The position numbers and the translations under genes were made by a program. A stretch of 64,000 nucleotides of DNA, from positions 248,001-312,000 of the forward strand of contig VXIS01000005.1 of assembly GCA_008704415.1 (NCBI GenBank). The letters are read 5' to 3'. Numbering within the stretch: the stretch's first letter is position 1; every line of letters begins with the position of its first letter. Shown here one piece after another: positions 11,401 through 22,264 of this stretch. The notes below the pieces were generated by a model that worked only from the letters and a program-made list of their open reading frames with translations, was not told the DNA's origin and did not search any database. Source of the DNA: Sphaerosporella brunnea (taxonomy: Eukaryota > Ascomycota > Pezizomycetes > Pezizales > Pyronemataceae).

Positions 11401-13812
11401 CCAATCTTCTGCGCTGGCTTCTTGTGGTTCATGAGGTTGTCAAGGACAACCGTAGCATCGAGGGAGCCAATGATATCTGGAAGGACTACTCGCCAGAGGT
11501 GGACACAGAACTCACGGAATTTGCGGCCAGCTTACAGCGGTTGATTCAGCTTGCCGTGAACACGACCACCGACCAACGTGAATTCGCATCCAAAGTTATT
11601 TACCCGCTCGTGGAGCGTTGTGGTAACTCCTTGTCGCCAGAAGCCTTTTACTCTGCTCGAGCACTTTCTGTTGCTTACGCCTTGTTATGCGAGGCTACCC
11701 CGGAATTTGCACAGTGTTACGTTGAGGAGATCGAGAAAAATGACATGTGGAAGAGTCCTGGTAGCAGTTTTCCCACCTTCGTAAACAGGAAGTTTACTGA
11801 CTGCGTCAGATATCTTCCATTCTACGGCGTTGCTTGTGGGCGCGGAAAACGTACTGCCTCCCGCGAAGAGGGAACGCGTATGGGTGGGAGTGATCGGAGC
11901 CCTTCTCGGGGTGTCCTCAGCCGGTGCGGCAACGTCAGGTAAGCATGTTTGCTTTCTGTCGTTACCAACTGCTGACATACATAACAGGATTGCAATTGCT
12001 TGTCTTGCTGAACACTGCATTCCCTGATGCAGATGCGGGCCCTACGCCTATTCCCCAACCTCGCGCCATGAACTTGATTAGACATCTTCTTTCATGGGTA
12101 GATGAGGACAACGAAGAGATCGATCTTAGCCCCGGCCTTATCTCTGAGATTGCGAAGGCGCTGTGTCATGTCATCCCTGTGGTCGGGGGTATGTACGGCG
12201 AGCATTGGCAGAGCGCCTTCGACTTTGTCAGGTCTTGCTGGGAGATCTGTGCTCCGCTTGAAGAAGTCCACTTGTCCATGGTTTCTGCGAGCTTGAGGCT
12301 GTTCCAGGTCTTGAAGTCCTTGATAGGCCAGAACGATGATCTCGATGATGCTTGGATGGAGTTCAGGGGCGACCTGTACTCGCGCCTGATCGGCTTGCTG
12401 CAAAACGCTGGACGTGAGTTACCCAGATCCTCTGCTGTCACTGGTACGGGTCTGACGGATCGTAGGGCCCGACAACACACACCAGCCCCGCAGTATTGTC
12501 AACACTCAGATTGCACGGCAGCTCCGTGATATTGATGTTTCCCTAGTGGAGGATGTAGGATCTGTGAGTTTCCGCATCCCTCACTCGATGACACACTTCT
12601 AACTCGAGCCAGCTCTACCCATTACTAAGAACCCAATCCCGGCCGATCCAGAAGGCAGCATTCGACATCCTGCACCTGTACATCCCGACGCAGCAAGAGC
12701 AGCTCTCAGTAGACATAGCTCTCTCCGCCGAGGCCGCCAGCAACCTCCGGCTACCCCCGGAGCTGCTCTCACTCGTGATCGAAGCGCCCGAGCTCCCCGA
12801 CGACGAAGATCTCGAGTACACCAACGAGATCCCAATCGCAATCCGTGGCTACCTTCTCAGCTGGATCCTAATCTTTGACCACTTCCAAAATGCATCCTTC
12901 AAGGTCCGCTCACTCTACGTGGAATCTCTAAAGGAGGGACAATACCTTCCTCCCCTGCTGGACTTCATTTCCTCCACCCTCTTTTCTCGCCCCTTCGATG
13001 CCTCCCGCGTGGATATCACCTCCTACGTCCTATCCGACACCAGCGAGAACCCACTCCAGGATCTCCGCGCCCTGCAGACACATCTCTATTACCTCTGTCT
13101 CCTGCGCACGCCGTCGCTCGTGAAATCCTGGTGGCTCGACACCAGCACCAACCGTGCCACCGTCTTAGCTGTGGAGGCATTCACCGAGAAGTACATGTCA
13201 CCCTTGCTCATCGATAACGAGCTCGCGGCCGTGGGGGAGTGGGTAAGTTCCCGTTCGGAGGCAGACGAAGACGGTATGAAAGTCAAAGTCTCGCGGGCAG
13301 CCAAAGAGGTGACGGCGAGCTACCCGGTGGACGACCAAGCCATGGACATCCGGATCCGACTTCCCGCCGTCTTCCCGCTCCGCCAAGTAGAAGTCTTAGG
13401 CCTCCGTCGTGTGGGGCTCGATGAGCGCCGGTTCAAGCAGATGCAGCTTGCCTCCCAAGCAGTCGTCAACTTCCAGAGCGGCTCCATCATCGACGCGCTC
13501 ACGCTCTTCCGCAAAAACGTCAGCTTGCATTTCCAGGGCATCAGCGAGTGCGCCATCTGCTATAGCATCTTGGCCGTCACCCCCGATCGCAGCCTGCCAA
13601 ATCGTGCTTGCTCCACGTGCAAGAATAAGTTCCATTCGAGTTGCCTGCTGAAGTGGTTCAAGACTAGTAATTCGAGTAGTTGTCCGTTGTGTAAGCCCCC
13701 CCCCCCCCCCTCTTTTCTTTTGCTGTGCTGCAGAGCCGGGCGGGGTTGCAGGGCTTGTTTGCTGATGTGGGCGGCTGCGATAGGTCGTACGAGTTTCTCG
13801 TTCTATTCGTAG
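8409..13812 (+). CDS. LTN1/RKR1: Listerin, RING E3 ubiquitin ligase of ribosome quality control
   Basis: Ten exons: 8409-8699, 8749-10120, 10171-10602, 10649-11006, 11057-11760, 11810-11938, 11988-12413, 12466-12563, 12613-13690, 13784-13812. They join in frame to 1638 residues, in the range of the family (yeast about 1560, human about 1770). The N-terminus (LSFIGEPPDLSQISDSSVVV) and KRLARHMPKIVG match the conserved Listerin N-terminal region. HEAT-like helices follow. The C-terminus is the RING, running from CAICYSIL through CSTCKNKFHSSCLLKWF to SSCPLC. Listerin ubiquitylates nascent chains stalled on 60S subunits. The ATG at 8409 is the first in frame. The last intron splits the codon of the final RING cysteine. 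Intron 5 (11761-11809) was chosen by frame over a nearby GTAAAC donor. Confidence 0.93.
13691..13783 (+). other. Last Listerin intron: 93 nt, in frame, stop-free, with C14 tract
   Basis: The donor is T|GTAAGC and the acceptor is GCGATAG|GT. The intron contains a run of 14 C (13696-13710 region). The final exon is only 29 nt and encodes the last residues RTSFSFYS. If the intron were retained, the split TGT codon would still encode the RING cysteine and translation would continue to the same stop. Confidence 0.65.
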
Positions 13813-14226
13813 GGCTTTGTTGTCGCGGGGATCGGCGGGGAACGGACTTGTTGGTTGTAGACGCGTAAAAAAGTCATTGTGCATTACTTCTGTCTTGAGT
13901 TGTTTATTTGTCGCGTTGGCAAGGTGCGGGGGTGAGTGGGTGATATCTCGTGATGGGGTCGAAGGCCTTCCATGTAATAATTAAGGGTTTCTAACTTGTG
14001 CCTCTATCTCCATATATATGAACAATTAAGACCCGACCTAGGTAGTATCTATCCAGAACCCTCCAACAGATAAGAAAGCAGTAGCACTATGTAGCAGTGT
14101 GTCAAGAAAAGGAAACGCCGTAAATGAAACAAAGAAGGTATCCCAAACGAAAAGCAGAGCCCGCCGTAAAGTCCAGAAAAAAAAGTCTATGTATACTCCC
14201 CGCAAACGGAATCAAAAAAGCATTCT
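13813..14226. other. Convergent intergenic region, Listerin / Mpv17-like
   Basis: Shared 3' region of two convergent genes. It is AT-rich from about 13970 and contains short stretches such as TATATATATG. No additional gene is supported. Confidence 0.5.
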
Positions 14227-14994
14227 CTATGCCAGCGTCTTAGCCCCCACCCTCAGCACAGGTACCTTCTCCTCCACGACCTCCGCCACGACTGCCGGCG
14301 CACCCACCACAGCCGCCTCCTCCTCGACCACTAGCCCCTGGCGGGAATTGAGATAGCTCAACCACGTATTCCAACCCAGACTCGCGACGCCACCGACGAG
14401 GGCTCGGTACTCAATGGGCACGACCGCAAAATTGAGAGTCGAAACGGCCGGCCAAAGGACCAGCCCATCTCTCCAAGCCCTCGGCGCAGTAGTCACAATC
14501 TTCTCGCCAATCTCGGCTGCCTTCCTCCCCTCGAAGACGCCCTGCGTGGTAAAGAACCCCAGCAGGAAGAGAGGCGTGAAGATTGCCTGGCTAAGCCCCA
14601 CGCGCAGCAGCACGGCGGCCGAGTGCGGCAGCGACGTGAAGCAGTACGATATCCGCGTGTACCAGGCGTTCACGGGGATCGCGAGGATCGCACCTGTGAG
14701 CACCATACGTAACGTCCGGAACGGATCGTATGCGGCGTCGTTGGAGTTGGGGAAGAGTAGCTGCGCGTTGGTGTCGCCGAGCCCGTTGATGGTTGTTGAG
14801 GTTGCAATTTGTGTTATCCACGGGTGCGCACGCTGCGAGGCGCCGTAGAAGGCTATGAAGGTGGTTACTGGTGCGGCGAGACGGCGGAGGAGGGTTCCAG
14901 CGGGAGCTGTAGGTGGTGGTGGTGGGGCTGTGGAAACATAGCGGCGGAAGAGCGGGTGCGAGGTGACGTTGGGTCGCGGGCGTAGGCGGAACAT
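14227..14994 (-). CDS. Mpv17/PMP22/Sym1-family membrane protein
   Basis: Single exon, 255 residues, starting at the ATG complementary to 14992-14994. The first 35 residues are Arg-rich without acidic residues (MFRLRPRPNVTSHPLFRRYVS), as in a mitochondrial presequence. Four hydrophobic segments follow. The family signature near residues 180-220 is present: WRDGLVLWPAVSTLNFAVVP, then EYRALVGGVASLGWNTWLSY. Mpv17/Sym1 proteins sit in the mitochondrial inner membrane or in peroxisomes and are linked to membrane homeostasis and mtDNA maintenance. The C-terminal Glu/Val/Ala tail (residues 225-255) is extra to the family core. Which subgroup it belongs to cannot be told by eye. Confidence 0.88.
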   Translation of the reverse strand: MFRLRPRPNVTSHPLFRRYVSTAPPPPPTAPAGTLLRRLAAPVTTFIAFYGASQRAHPWITQIATSTTINGLGDTNAQLLFPNSNDAAYDPFRTLRMVLTGAILAIPVNAWYTRISYCFTSLPHSAAVLLRVGLSQAIFTPLFLLGFFTTQGVFEGRKAAEIGEKIVTTAPRAWRDGLVLWPAVSTLNFAVVPIEYRALVGGVASLGWNTWLSYLNSRQGLVVEEEAAVVGAPAVVAEVVEEKVPVLRVGAKTLA

Positions 14995-15327
14995 GATGGG
15001 TAGGAGAGAGTGTGTGTTGAAAGAGGGTTTTTGTTGTTGAGGAGAGAGGAGAGAAGGTCTATGTATCTAAAGAAAGCTGCTGCTTACATACTGTCCGGTC
15101 AAGTTGTGTGTATCTGCATGTATGATTGCGTGCTGATCAGGGCGTGGCAGGGATCCCGGGGGTGGCCTCGGAATGGAACTCGGCAACGCTGCGCAAGTTG
15201 GCGATCCGTGCTGGGTCTGGAGCTCTCACCCAAGTACAACAGCTCGATGAGTACTAAGTAAGTGATTGCTGATTTCTGACCAACATCACCACCACTCCCT
15301 CACAAAAAAACAAAAACCACCAGCGCA
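14995..15327. promoter_or_regulatory. Divergent promoter region, Mpv17-like / AP-2 sigma
   Basis: The 333 bp between two divergent start codons must hold both promoters. No classic TATA box is obvious. A short A-run (15303-15316) precedes the AP-2 sigma start codon. Confidence 0.5.
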
Positions 15328-15945
15328 ATGGTCCTCTCCTTCATCCTGATCCAAAACCGGCAGTCCGTATCCCTCTGGCGCTCCTCCCAAAACCCCCCCG
15401 CTAACAGTCACTCAGGGGAAAAACGCGTCTCGCAAAATGGTACGCGCCATACGACGTATGTACGGGCAACGCACCCTCCTCCCTCCTCCAGCATTCCCAC
15501 AAGCCATCTGACGCTTCTCCAGGACGAAGAAAAAGTGAAGCTAAAAGGCGAAGTGCACCGGCTGGTAGCTCCCCGGGACCAAAAATACCAAAGCAATTTC
15601 GTTGAGTTCCGGAACAACAAGATCGTGTACCGCCGATACGCAGGTTTGTTCTTTTGCGTGTGCGTGGACGCGAACGATAACGAATTGGCCTATCTGGAGG
15701 CGATACATTTCTTTGTCGAGGTGCTCGATGCCTTCTTCGGGAACGTGTGTGAGCTGGATTTAGTGTTCAATTTTTACAAGGTGAGTAGGGGAGTAGGTGC
15801 GGAAAGCAAGGCGGCGCTGATGTGGCGGTGGCGCCGGCGACAGGTCTATGCGATCCTAGACGAAGTGTTTTTGGCCGGTGAGATCGAGGAGACGAGTAAA
15901 CAGGTCGTTTTGACGCGGCTGGAGCATCTGGATAAGCTGGAGTAA
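15328..15945 (+). CDS. APS2: AP-2 clathrin adaptor complex, sigma subunit
   Basis: Exons 15328-15362, 15416-15455, 15523-15780, 15844-15945 join to 144 residues, matching the 142-143 usual for the family. The product starts [12 protein letters not shown], continues [13 protein letters not shown], and contains the near-invariant [37 protein letters not shown] and [19 protein letters not shown] blocks, ending [13 protein letters not shown]. The sigma subunit is the small core chain of AP-2, which binds acidic dileucine cargo signals at the plasma membrane. Exon 2 is in a different frame from exons 1 and 3, so the second and third exons are only found by splicing. The last intron (15781-15843) is 63 nt, in frame and stop-free. 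Syp1, another early endocytic protein, lies at 43-46 kb. Confidence 0.96.
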   Translation: MVLSFILIQNRQSVSLWRSSQNPPANSHSGEKRVSQNGTRHTTYVRATHPPPSSSIPTSHLTLLQDEEKVKLKGEVHRLVAPRDQKYQSNFVEFRNNKIVYRRYAGLFFCVCVDANDNELAYLEAIHFFVEVLDAFFGNVCELDLVFNFYKVSRGVGAESKAALMWRWRRRQVYAILDEVFLAGEIEETSKQVVLTRLEHLDKLE

Positions 15946-16147
15946 TGGGCGGCGGCAGCGAAGGGAGAGCGTGGCGCGTTTCGGTCGTTTTGATTCATTA
16001 TACCAAGAGGGAGAAGATATGCATTTTTCCCAGAACATGACCCCCCAAGAAACCGCCGCCCCATAGTTGTAGGTGCCCAAGCAAGTACTATGTACAGAAG
16101 GAGAACGACAACCCAAAACAACCATCACTGGAACTATATACACAAGC

Positions 16148-17741
16148 TCACGCCTCTTCGCGCCTCCGCTTCATATCTTCAATCTTCCCCAGCCTCCACG
16201 TACACTCCTGCTCGAACTCGCAATACCGACCTAGGGATGTTAGCCCAAGATACGGAGTGGGGCCTGGAAGAACAATCATCGTGCCGCTTACATTTCCAGG
16301 CCTCCTCAATTTCCACACCGACTGTGCTACGCTCTCCTTTCCACCACGCCAGCGCTTCTTCCAGGTGTACATCCACGACCTGGTCGTCATGGTCGAATGT
16401 CTTGAGCCCGATCATGCTGCCATCCGACTGCAGCCGATACGAAACCCCCATCACGTCGCTGATCGTGTCGACGCTTTCTTTCATCGACTCGCTCACCAGC
16501 TGCCACATCCCGCGCAGCGAATTATGAGCCAGCAGTTTCTCCACGGGCAGATTGTGGTCCAGTCCCGCAATCTCAGCGATGAAGCTGTCCGACAGCCGAG
16601 CGCCAATATCCAGCTCAAACAGTTCGCAAGCCTTCGTCAAATCAACTTCGCCCGAATGCAGATTCGCCAGCAACCTCCGGTACAGCATCAGCTGTATTGA
16701 CGTGGCGCGAGCCTGTGAAGCTCTCGGATACGATCTCGACGCGCGCGTCTTGGTATCCGACAAGAACGCCATCCTCTTCCCGCGTTCCGGCACCTCGAAC
16801 GTCTCGGACTCGATGATGAGTTCGAGGGCGTCGTCCACAGTCGGCGCCTCAGCGCTGCTAGTGTCTGGCGCATAGCTCTGATTCCTCCTCCCACGCTTCA
16901 TCTTCATCTCGGGCAGCTCGACATCCGCGCCGGGACGGTCGCGCGGGTTAACATACGATATCTCATCGATGATTCCCCGCACAAAGATATCGCCGAAAAA
17001 CCCGAACACGGGCAGCTCCCTGGTAAGGCCCTGCTCCTTGAGGCTCTGCATGCCCTGGTACATATTGAACAGCTTCAGCCCCCAATGATCCTCCTTGGTC
17101 GTGGGCTCAACGGGGACAGTCGTGTGCACCTGGTCCTCAAGTACCTTGTGTACCGCGGACCCGCGGGCCATCTCCGGCGTCCGCCTCCGGAACCCGCGCA
17201 CAAGTGTGTACTCGAACTGCTGCTCGCACCAAATGTTCGACACCAGATCCGTGACCGACAGCGCCTTTTTGCGCGCGCGAAAGCGATCGTACGGGCTCCG
17301 GGAAACGGCTTCGGGGTCTTCGCCTTCCGGTTGTGGTGACTCTTCAGGTGTAACGGCCGTCAAAATCGTCGTTGTCGCTGCTCGCTGTCATTGTTAGTGA
17401 GGATTTATTATTATTGTTATTATTGTTATTATTATTATTGTTATTTTGTGTGCACGTTGCTATTGTGAAGGAGTTGAGGGAGTCCCACAAGTCTGGTCGC
17501 AGTCGTAATAGAGCGTGCTTTCGGAGGGAGGACGCAGTGTCGGGTACACAATTGCGCCCTCTCTCCCGTCAGTCGCAAAAGCGACCACATCACTTTCCGC
17601 ATTTTGGAGTAGTTCAGACGCGGGTGCGGGCGGTGCTGTGGCGTCAGCAGTGGTGGTGGTAAGGAGTGTGTTGTCGAGGATTTGTAGCAGTTCGTCGTCG
17701 AATTCTATGTCGGAGCCGTAGTCGTCACTGTCTTCGTCCAT
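16148..17741 (-). CDS. EXO5/DEM1: Exonuclease V, Fe-S single-strand DNA exonuclease
   Basis: Minus-strand exons 17741-17489, 17377-16292, 16230-16148 give 473 residues. Exon 1 is acidic (MDEDSDDYGSDIEFDDELLQ), as in fungal homologues. The core contains ALSVTDLVSNIWCEQQF, MARGSAVHKVLEDQVH, the metal-binding GDIFVRGIIDEISY and the FLSDTKTR motif, and an Exo5-type QLMLYRRLL. The C-terminus WKCRYCEFEQECTWR supplies three cysteines that, with the cysteine of IWCEQQF, hold the iron-sulphur cluster. The enzyme degrades single-stranded DNA; the yeast protein acts in mitochondria and the human one in nuclear repair. The second splice is certain, because it restores the cysteine motif. The first is less so: donor at 17488 (GTGGGA), acceptor before 17377, both chosen by frame. 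Confidence 0.88.
17378..17488 (-). repeat. AAT/AAC microsatellite inside the first EXO5 intron
   Basis: 17408-17447 is a run of AAT and AAC trinucleotides when read on the minus strand. It makes this intron about twice the usual length here. A CACTAAC branch-like sequence follows it directly, 15-20 nt before the acceptor. Confidence 0.7.
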
Positions 17742-17853
17742 GGCGGTGTGGCGGGGTGTAGCGGGCAGTTCGCGTCCGCTTGGAATTTAGGATCATGTGT
17801 GCAGCCACCACAGCCACACAATATCTACTCAGTACTAGTACAATGGCTTAATA

Positions 17854-17949
17854 CCGTAGAATCACGCGTGAGTGTGGCAAAGTGACTTGGCCACTGAGCC
17901 ACAGAGGCGAAGTCACTGAGCCACGTCCCTTACTCGCGAGAAAATGCGG
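17854..17949. mobile_element. Hairpin MITE of the CCGTA family, about 96 bp
   Basis: The left end TA|CCGTAGAATCACGCGTGAG pairs imperfectly with the right end CTCGCGAGAAAATGCGG. The interior contains GTGGCAAAGTGACTTGGCC and an inverted AAGTCACTGAGCCAC, the same module as in the copies at 8.1, 31.4 and 34.6 kb. The right flank reads TG instead of TA, so this copy is decayed. It lies upstream of EXO5. Confidence 0.65.
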
Positions 17950-18575
17950 TGTTCAGTTTTGCGATGACTGCTCTCGACAGCTCAAGCAACAGCATCTTTG
18001 AAAAAAAGAGGACCTTTCTTCGTATCTCGTGCTATCATTTTCTCAAGTATATTAGTCACGAATTTTCAATTTTAGGTGCATTGCCTCACATTGAAGCACT
18101 CGGCCTTGGGACTTCTTGTCACTTTGTCGCCAGTGAGAATTCATGACCTAATTCCCCACATGTAAGGAACAACCGTTAACTGCAATCGCCAATCAAGTCG
18201 AACATCAACAATTCATAGGCGAGGCGATATACAACCAACCAATCCGTGAAATAAAGCAACAAAATGAACCTTTTGGGAAACAAACACCACCGTAAAGCAC
18301 CAGACAGTAAAAATCACAAAGAGCAACCGAACACAAAGCCCCATGAAAAACGAGAAGATAACCAATAATAGCCGTCACAAAGTTTGGGCCAGAAAGTCCG
18401 CCTCAAACTGCACAAGTTACAAAGGAAATCCCCATCATTTCAAAAAAAAAAGAGACGCCTGCGACCTACCTCCACCACCTAATACTATCCGAAAACACCT
18501 TGCTACACACCTCACTTCCCACCCCCCGCACACGCTTTCCTTACAGGTGAAGTGTTGAATCTCGAAAGATTGCGT
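17950..18575. other. Intergenic, 3' side of the reticulon gene
   Basis: AT-rich, with many A-runs (18340-18450). It probably holds the reticulon 3' UTR and terminator in its last part. No gene is supported. Confidence 0.45.
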
Positions 18576-19881
18576 TTAGGCAAGAATGGGCTCATCGACA
18601 GCTGGCTCGGCAACAGGCTCGTGAGTAGGAACCTTGGGATAGTCGTGGACGGTCTCGTTCCCGTTCGTCGCCTCTGTCTTAACTGCGGCCTTATGGGTCA
18701 TTCCCTGAACCTTGGTCTGAAGCTCCGCGGCGGTAGCGCGGGCGCGGGCAGCGGCATCCTCGGCATACTTGCCGGTAATCTTCTTGGTGTTCTCCATCTG
18801 GGCGTTAATGATCTCGGAAACATGGAGAATCTGCTCGTCGATGAGCTCCTTGTTGTTGATGTAGATCAGAGGCGCAGTGAAGGCCGTGATGGCAGCTGTC
18901 ATAGTCAGTACCAATATCCTTACTGGCTGTTACATTGCGCAAGATCACTCACTCAGGAGCAGCAGGGTCCAGAACGGAATGTACTTGATCAAAAAGTAGC
19001 CAAAGAACGAAGTGACAAATGCCTACACAAGCGTCAGATGGGAGCCAGTAACATTGACGTCATAGGATCTGCCTACCGCGACGGTAGCGAAGATGTTCTC
19101 AGCAAACACTACACGCTGAAACTCCAGAACGAAAAAGTTGATCAACTCGTGCAGGTTCGCGAAGAAGTGCTCCAGCGACTCTCTCGGGATGGTGTAGTAA
19201 CGATGAGGACGCATCGAGGAAACGACACCGTTCATTCCGAGCGGCTTTCCAGCGAGTTCCAACAAGGAGACAGCTGTAACATTCCAATTAGCACCCGCAT
19301 AATAAAAACGTGGCACAATCAGAAGCGGCGGGGTTCCTTACTCGCAAAGAGTACGTATGCTCCCTTGAACACATAGCGGAGGACGTTAACATAGCGGAAA
19401 GCGAAGATCAACGAGATGGTCGAGAAGAAAACGAATCCCGTAGCTTTCGGATGCTTCCACTGTAAATGGCGATGACATCATATTAGCTATTTGAAGTCTT
19501 GTTAGTGGAACACCGGGACCAGAACACGAACCGTGAACAGATCGTAGAAAAGACTGTGGAAGTGGCTCATCGGCTGAGAAGCATCGTCGTACTCTGCCTC
19601 GGCCTGACCGGACGCCGCGAGACCTTTGAGATCGGCCTTCGTGTCCTGAATTACAGGGTGGGTACCTGTGACACAATCAGTACGGAGGTTCCTGGCGAAA
19701 AAACTTTGTTGTGCGGAGCTGGTTGGAGATCTGAACAATAACGTTTTGTTAGCATTTTACAACAGCGACGAGACGGAGTCGAATTAAAAGAGCAAGCAAA
19801 ACCCACCTCACCGTTCACAATCTGCTGGACCACAGACTCCCCGCGTGTGTCATCAGGGTTGTAGTTGGTGTTATCAGCCAT
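18576..19881 (-). CDS. RTN1: Reticulon-like ER membrane-shaping protein
   Basis: Probable minus-strand exons: 19881-19812, 19730-19684, 19645-19532, 19459-19342, 19273-19077, 19022-18953, 18895-18576; total 311 residues. The reticulon homology domain opens with SHFHSLFYDLFTWKHPKATG. A first hydrophobic hairpin (FVFFSTISLIFAFRYVN) and a second (FFGYFLIKYIPFWTLLLL) follow, with APLIYINNKELIDEQILHVS between that hairpin and the tail. Reticulons bend tubular ER. The C-terminal tail is an Ala/Lys/Glu-rich helix. The weak point is the junction between exons 2 and 3. The in-frame choice GTACTG gives an intron of only 38 nt (19646-19683); a GTTTTT donor would give 59 nt (19646-19704). All other junctions preserve the family sequence. 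Confidence 0.88.
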
Positions 19882-20947
19882 GGCGATATCGATATCGGAG
19901 GGCAATGCAAGGTGATTTCTTTCGCGATAAGATGGAATGGGTGAAAAGGTTTTATAATAGGTTAGGGTAGGGTAGCGGTGAAAGTGAAAATTAGTCGTGT
20001 GTGTGAGGGGAGAGAGAAAAGAAGGGAGAGGAGGAGGAGGATGAGGAGGAGGAGGAGGAGGAGGAGGAGAGTCTTTCTGTGGTATCCGTTCCGGGACTTT
20101 ACTTGACTTTTGTGTGTAACCCAGCCACACACGCTGATTCCGTTCTTGCGTTTGCCTGGTATGTACGAGTACTCTATGTAACCTTTTTCTCCTTGACCTC
20201 AGCGCTCTCCAGCCAACGACAGCCCTTCGCTTCGGCCCAGCAGGACAGGATGGATTCCCAGCCTTAAAGCCAGATTTTCCGTCACTCCAGGTGGCACGTC
20301 ACCACTCCATCACAGCCGCCGCCAAGAACGCCTCATCATCGAAGATCGATGGCATATCTCATTTGCATGTGATTTTCCAATAATACATTACCTCACGGCG
20401 TGGGTACCCTGCCACTATCTGTGTGCCGTGGCTGCGTGTATCCATTCTTTTGTGCTAGCGATGACTCCCGCGGGGCATGGCCTATCTATCCATCCCATCA
20501 TCACGGTCATGCATCGCGTGCGCATCACCAATCGCTTCCTTCCAGAATCGGAACCCCATCTCATCCTCGGGATTTGCGGCGCAGCAACCATGAAACGCGG
20601 CCACTCCCTAGCGCAAAGGGTTAGTTACGGCGGCGCGGCAAAAAAAGCTATGATTCATCGACCGAGTGATGTCGCGTGCCCACGTTTGCACGTTTTGATA
20701 TCGCAACACGTGTCTCATCGCCGTCGCAAAAGCAAACTTCAAATAAGTGCCTAGGTACATAGGTATGTACTTAGTATGTACGTTGTTTACCCATAATTCT
20801 CACGATGACAATTTGAACGCAAAAAAAAAACAGTAACATAAAAACAAATAAAACCCTTAGGTCCAATCTTCCTCTTCAAGTCTCTCGAACGGCCCAACCA
20901 GGCCTTCAATCTCCAATCCCATCCTGCTCATCCATCGAACTCCAACC
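19882..20947. promoter_or_regulatory. Reticulon 5' region with GAG/CTC microsatellite, then intergenic DNA
   Basis: 20025-20071 is a GGA/GAG-rich run, read as TCC/CTC repeats in the reticulon 5' leader, which lies on the minus strand. 20745-20785 carries CCTAGGTACATAGGTATGTAC-like GTAC-core palindromic motifs. 20821-20850 is A-rich. No gene is supported. Confidence 0.5.
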
Positions 20948-21719
20948 TTAATTGACAGCCCTGTACTGTTCCAACTCCCCCTCCGTGATCTCTCTCAACT
21001 TAATCGTGTGGGCGGGATGGCCAGTCAGGGCGCCTTTCGCGATCTCAATTCCCCTCGACACCGCAGACCCCTTGGCCAGCGCATACGTAGCGGAAATAGC
21101 CCGAATCTTAATGATAGCGATCCTAGGGTCTTCAGGACCGCCATCATGGACTCCATCGCCCAGGTCTCCAATCCACGCCTTCAAGCTGGGGGAGTAATAT
21201 TTGCGCACAATGTCGCGGTCGGTAGTCACCGAAGCAGTACCCGAGATGGAGGCCCATTCCCCCTATTTTCAAATCAATTCAGCTCTTCTTCTACCCTGAT
21301 ATGTGGAAGGGAAACGCTACGGTAGAAGGCTTGATAAATGCCATGTTTGCATGCGGGTCACTGAGGAGCTCATCCGTCTTCCCGGTTTCGGTATTGGTAT
21401 GGAAGATCAAGTCCACGCCGTTTTCTTTTGCTGCCAGTCCCATGCAGCGACTGACCAGAAGGCCGCTCTGGTCCTGGCGGGTCGTCATCATACCTGATAC
21501 AATTTCATTAGGGCCACATGTCGAAGGTGCTGAGAAGAAGAAGTAGTGCGCACCGAACTTCATGCCCTCACAGAAGCCCATAAGGTCCTCAACTTTATCC
21601 TTCAGCGAGAGATTGAGGTCCTCAGTGTTGGCCTTGGTGTACGGGTCAGCGGCCTTGCCACTGGTGTCCCCGGCGGTGAAGTGCTTGCTGGTATGACCAG
21701 TGTGGTGAGAAGTTGACAT
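20948..21719 (-). CDS. BLI-3-like flavin split-barrel protein (pyridoxamine 5'-phosphate oxidase-like)
   Basis: Minus-strand exons 21719-21554, 21493-21321, 21262-20948 give 217 residues. The first splice joins LMGFCEGMKFG to MMTTRQDQSGLLVSRCM and the second joins NMAFIKPST to GEWASISGTASV. These are the conserved blocks of the general stress protein 26 / Neurospora BLI-3 group, whose fold binds FMN and resembles PNP oxidase. The C-terminal part (KYYSPSLKAWIGDLGDG, IIKIRAISATYAL) matches the same group. BLI-3 is induced by blue light in Neurospora; whether this gene is light-regulated cannot be seen here. The first intron (60 nt) is in frame and stop-free. Confidence 0.85.
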
Positions 21720-22264
21720 GGTGCGTAGGTGATTAACTGTGATGGGTTATGCGAATTCGTGATATCGATATTGATATTGTGAAGGAGGTGGTGTGAGAAG
21801 TAACGATGGTCAAGTTATTCATGTTCTAGTTATGTGCGGCTTCCAAGTCTTCAACCTGTCCGTGCCTCACTTGATGACGTAGAGCTGTCGTGCGTCATAA
21901 ATACCTGTTTAACGCTTCCGCTCCAGCCCTAGTGGCGGGCGCCGGGCGATCTTCCCCAGGGACCCAGCAACTTCGACTGGGCGTGGTGGATCGATGTGCA
22001 CGCCTGGCTGGACTTGCTTTCGGTCAGTCATCAAAGCTATGACTTGGTCAACCATCAATCATCAGCTCTGGAAAACAACAATCCGTCATAACAATTGATG
22101 ATCCACTCTGCATGATTGTGACCACATATTAAAGTACTGTACACGAGCACCAAAACCAAATTTCGAGAAGAAAAAGAGCCGATTTGAATCGTTGATAAAT
22201 CATGCACCACGAACGCCCGAGAAAACTGTCACTAAACAAAAGAAATGCGTAGAACCAAGGATAT
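21720..22264. other. Intergenic between BLI-3-like and BIR genes
   Basis: Contains the BLI-3-like promoter (21720 onward) and the 3' region of the BIR gene. No gene or repeat is recognised. Confidence 0.45.

Noticed and set aside
13396..13884. Long minus-strand frame across the Listerin RING exon
   Set aside because: Antisense shadow of a clear coding exon.
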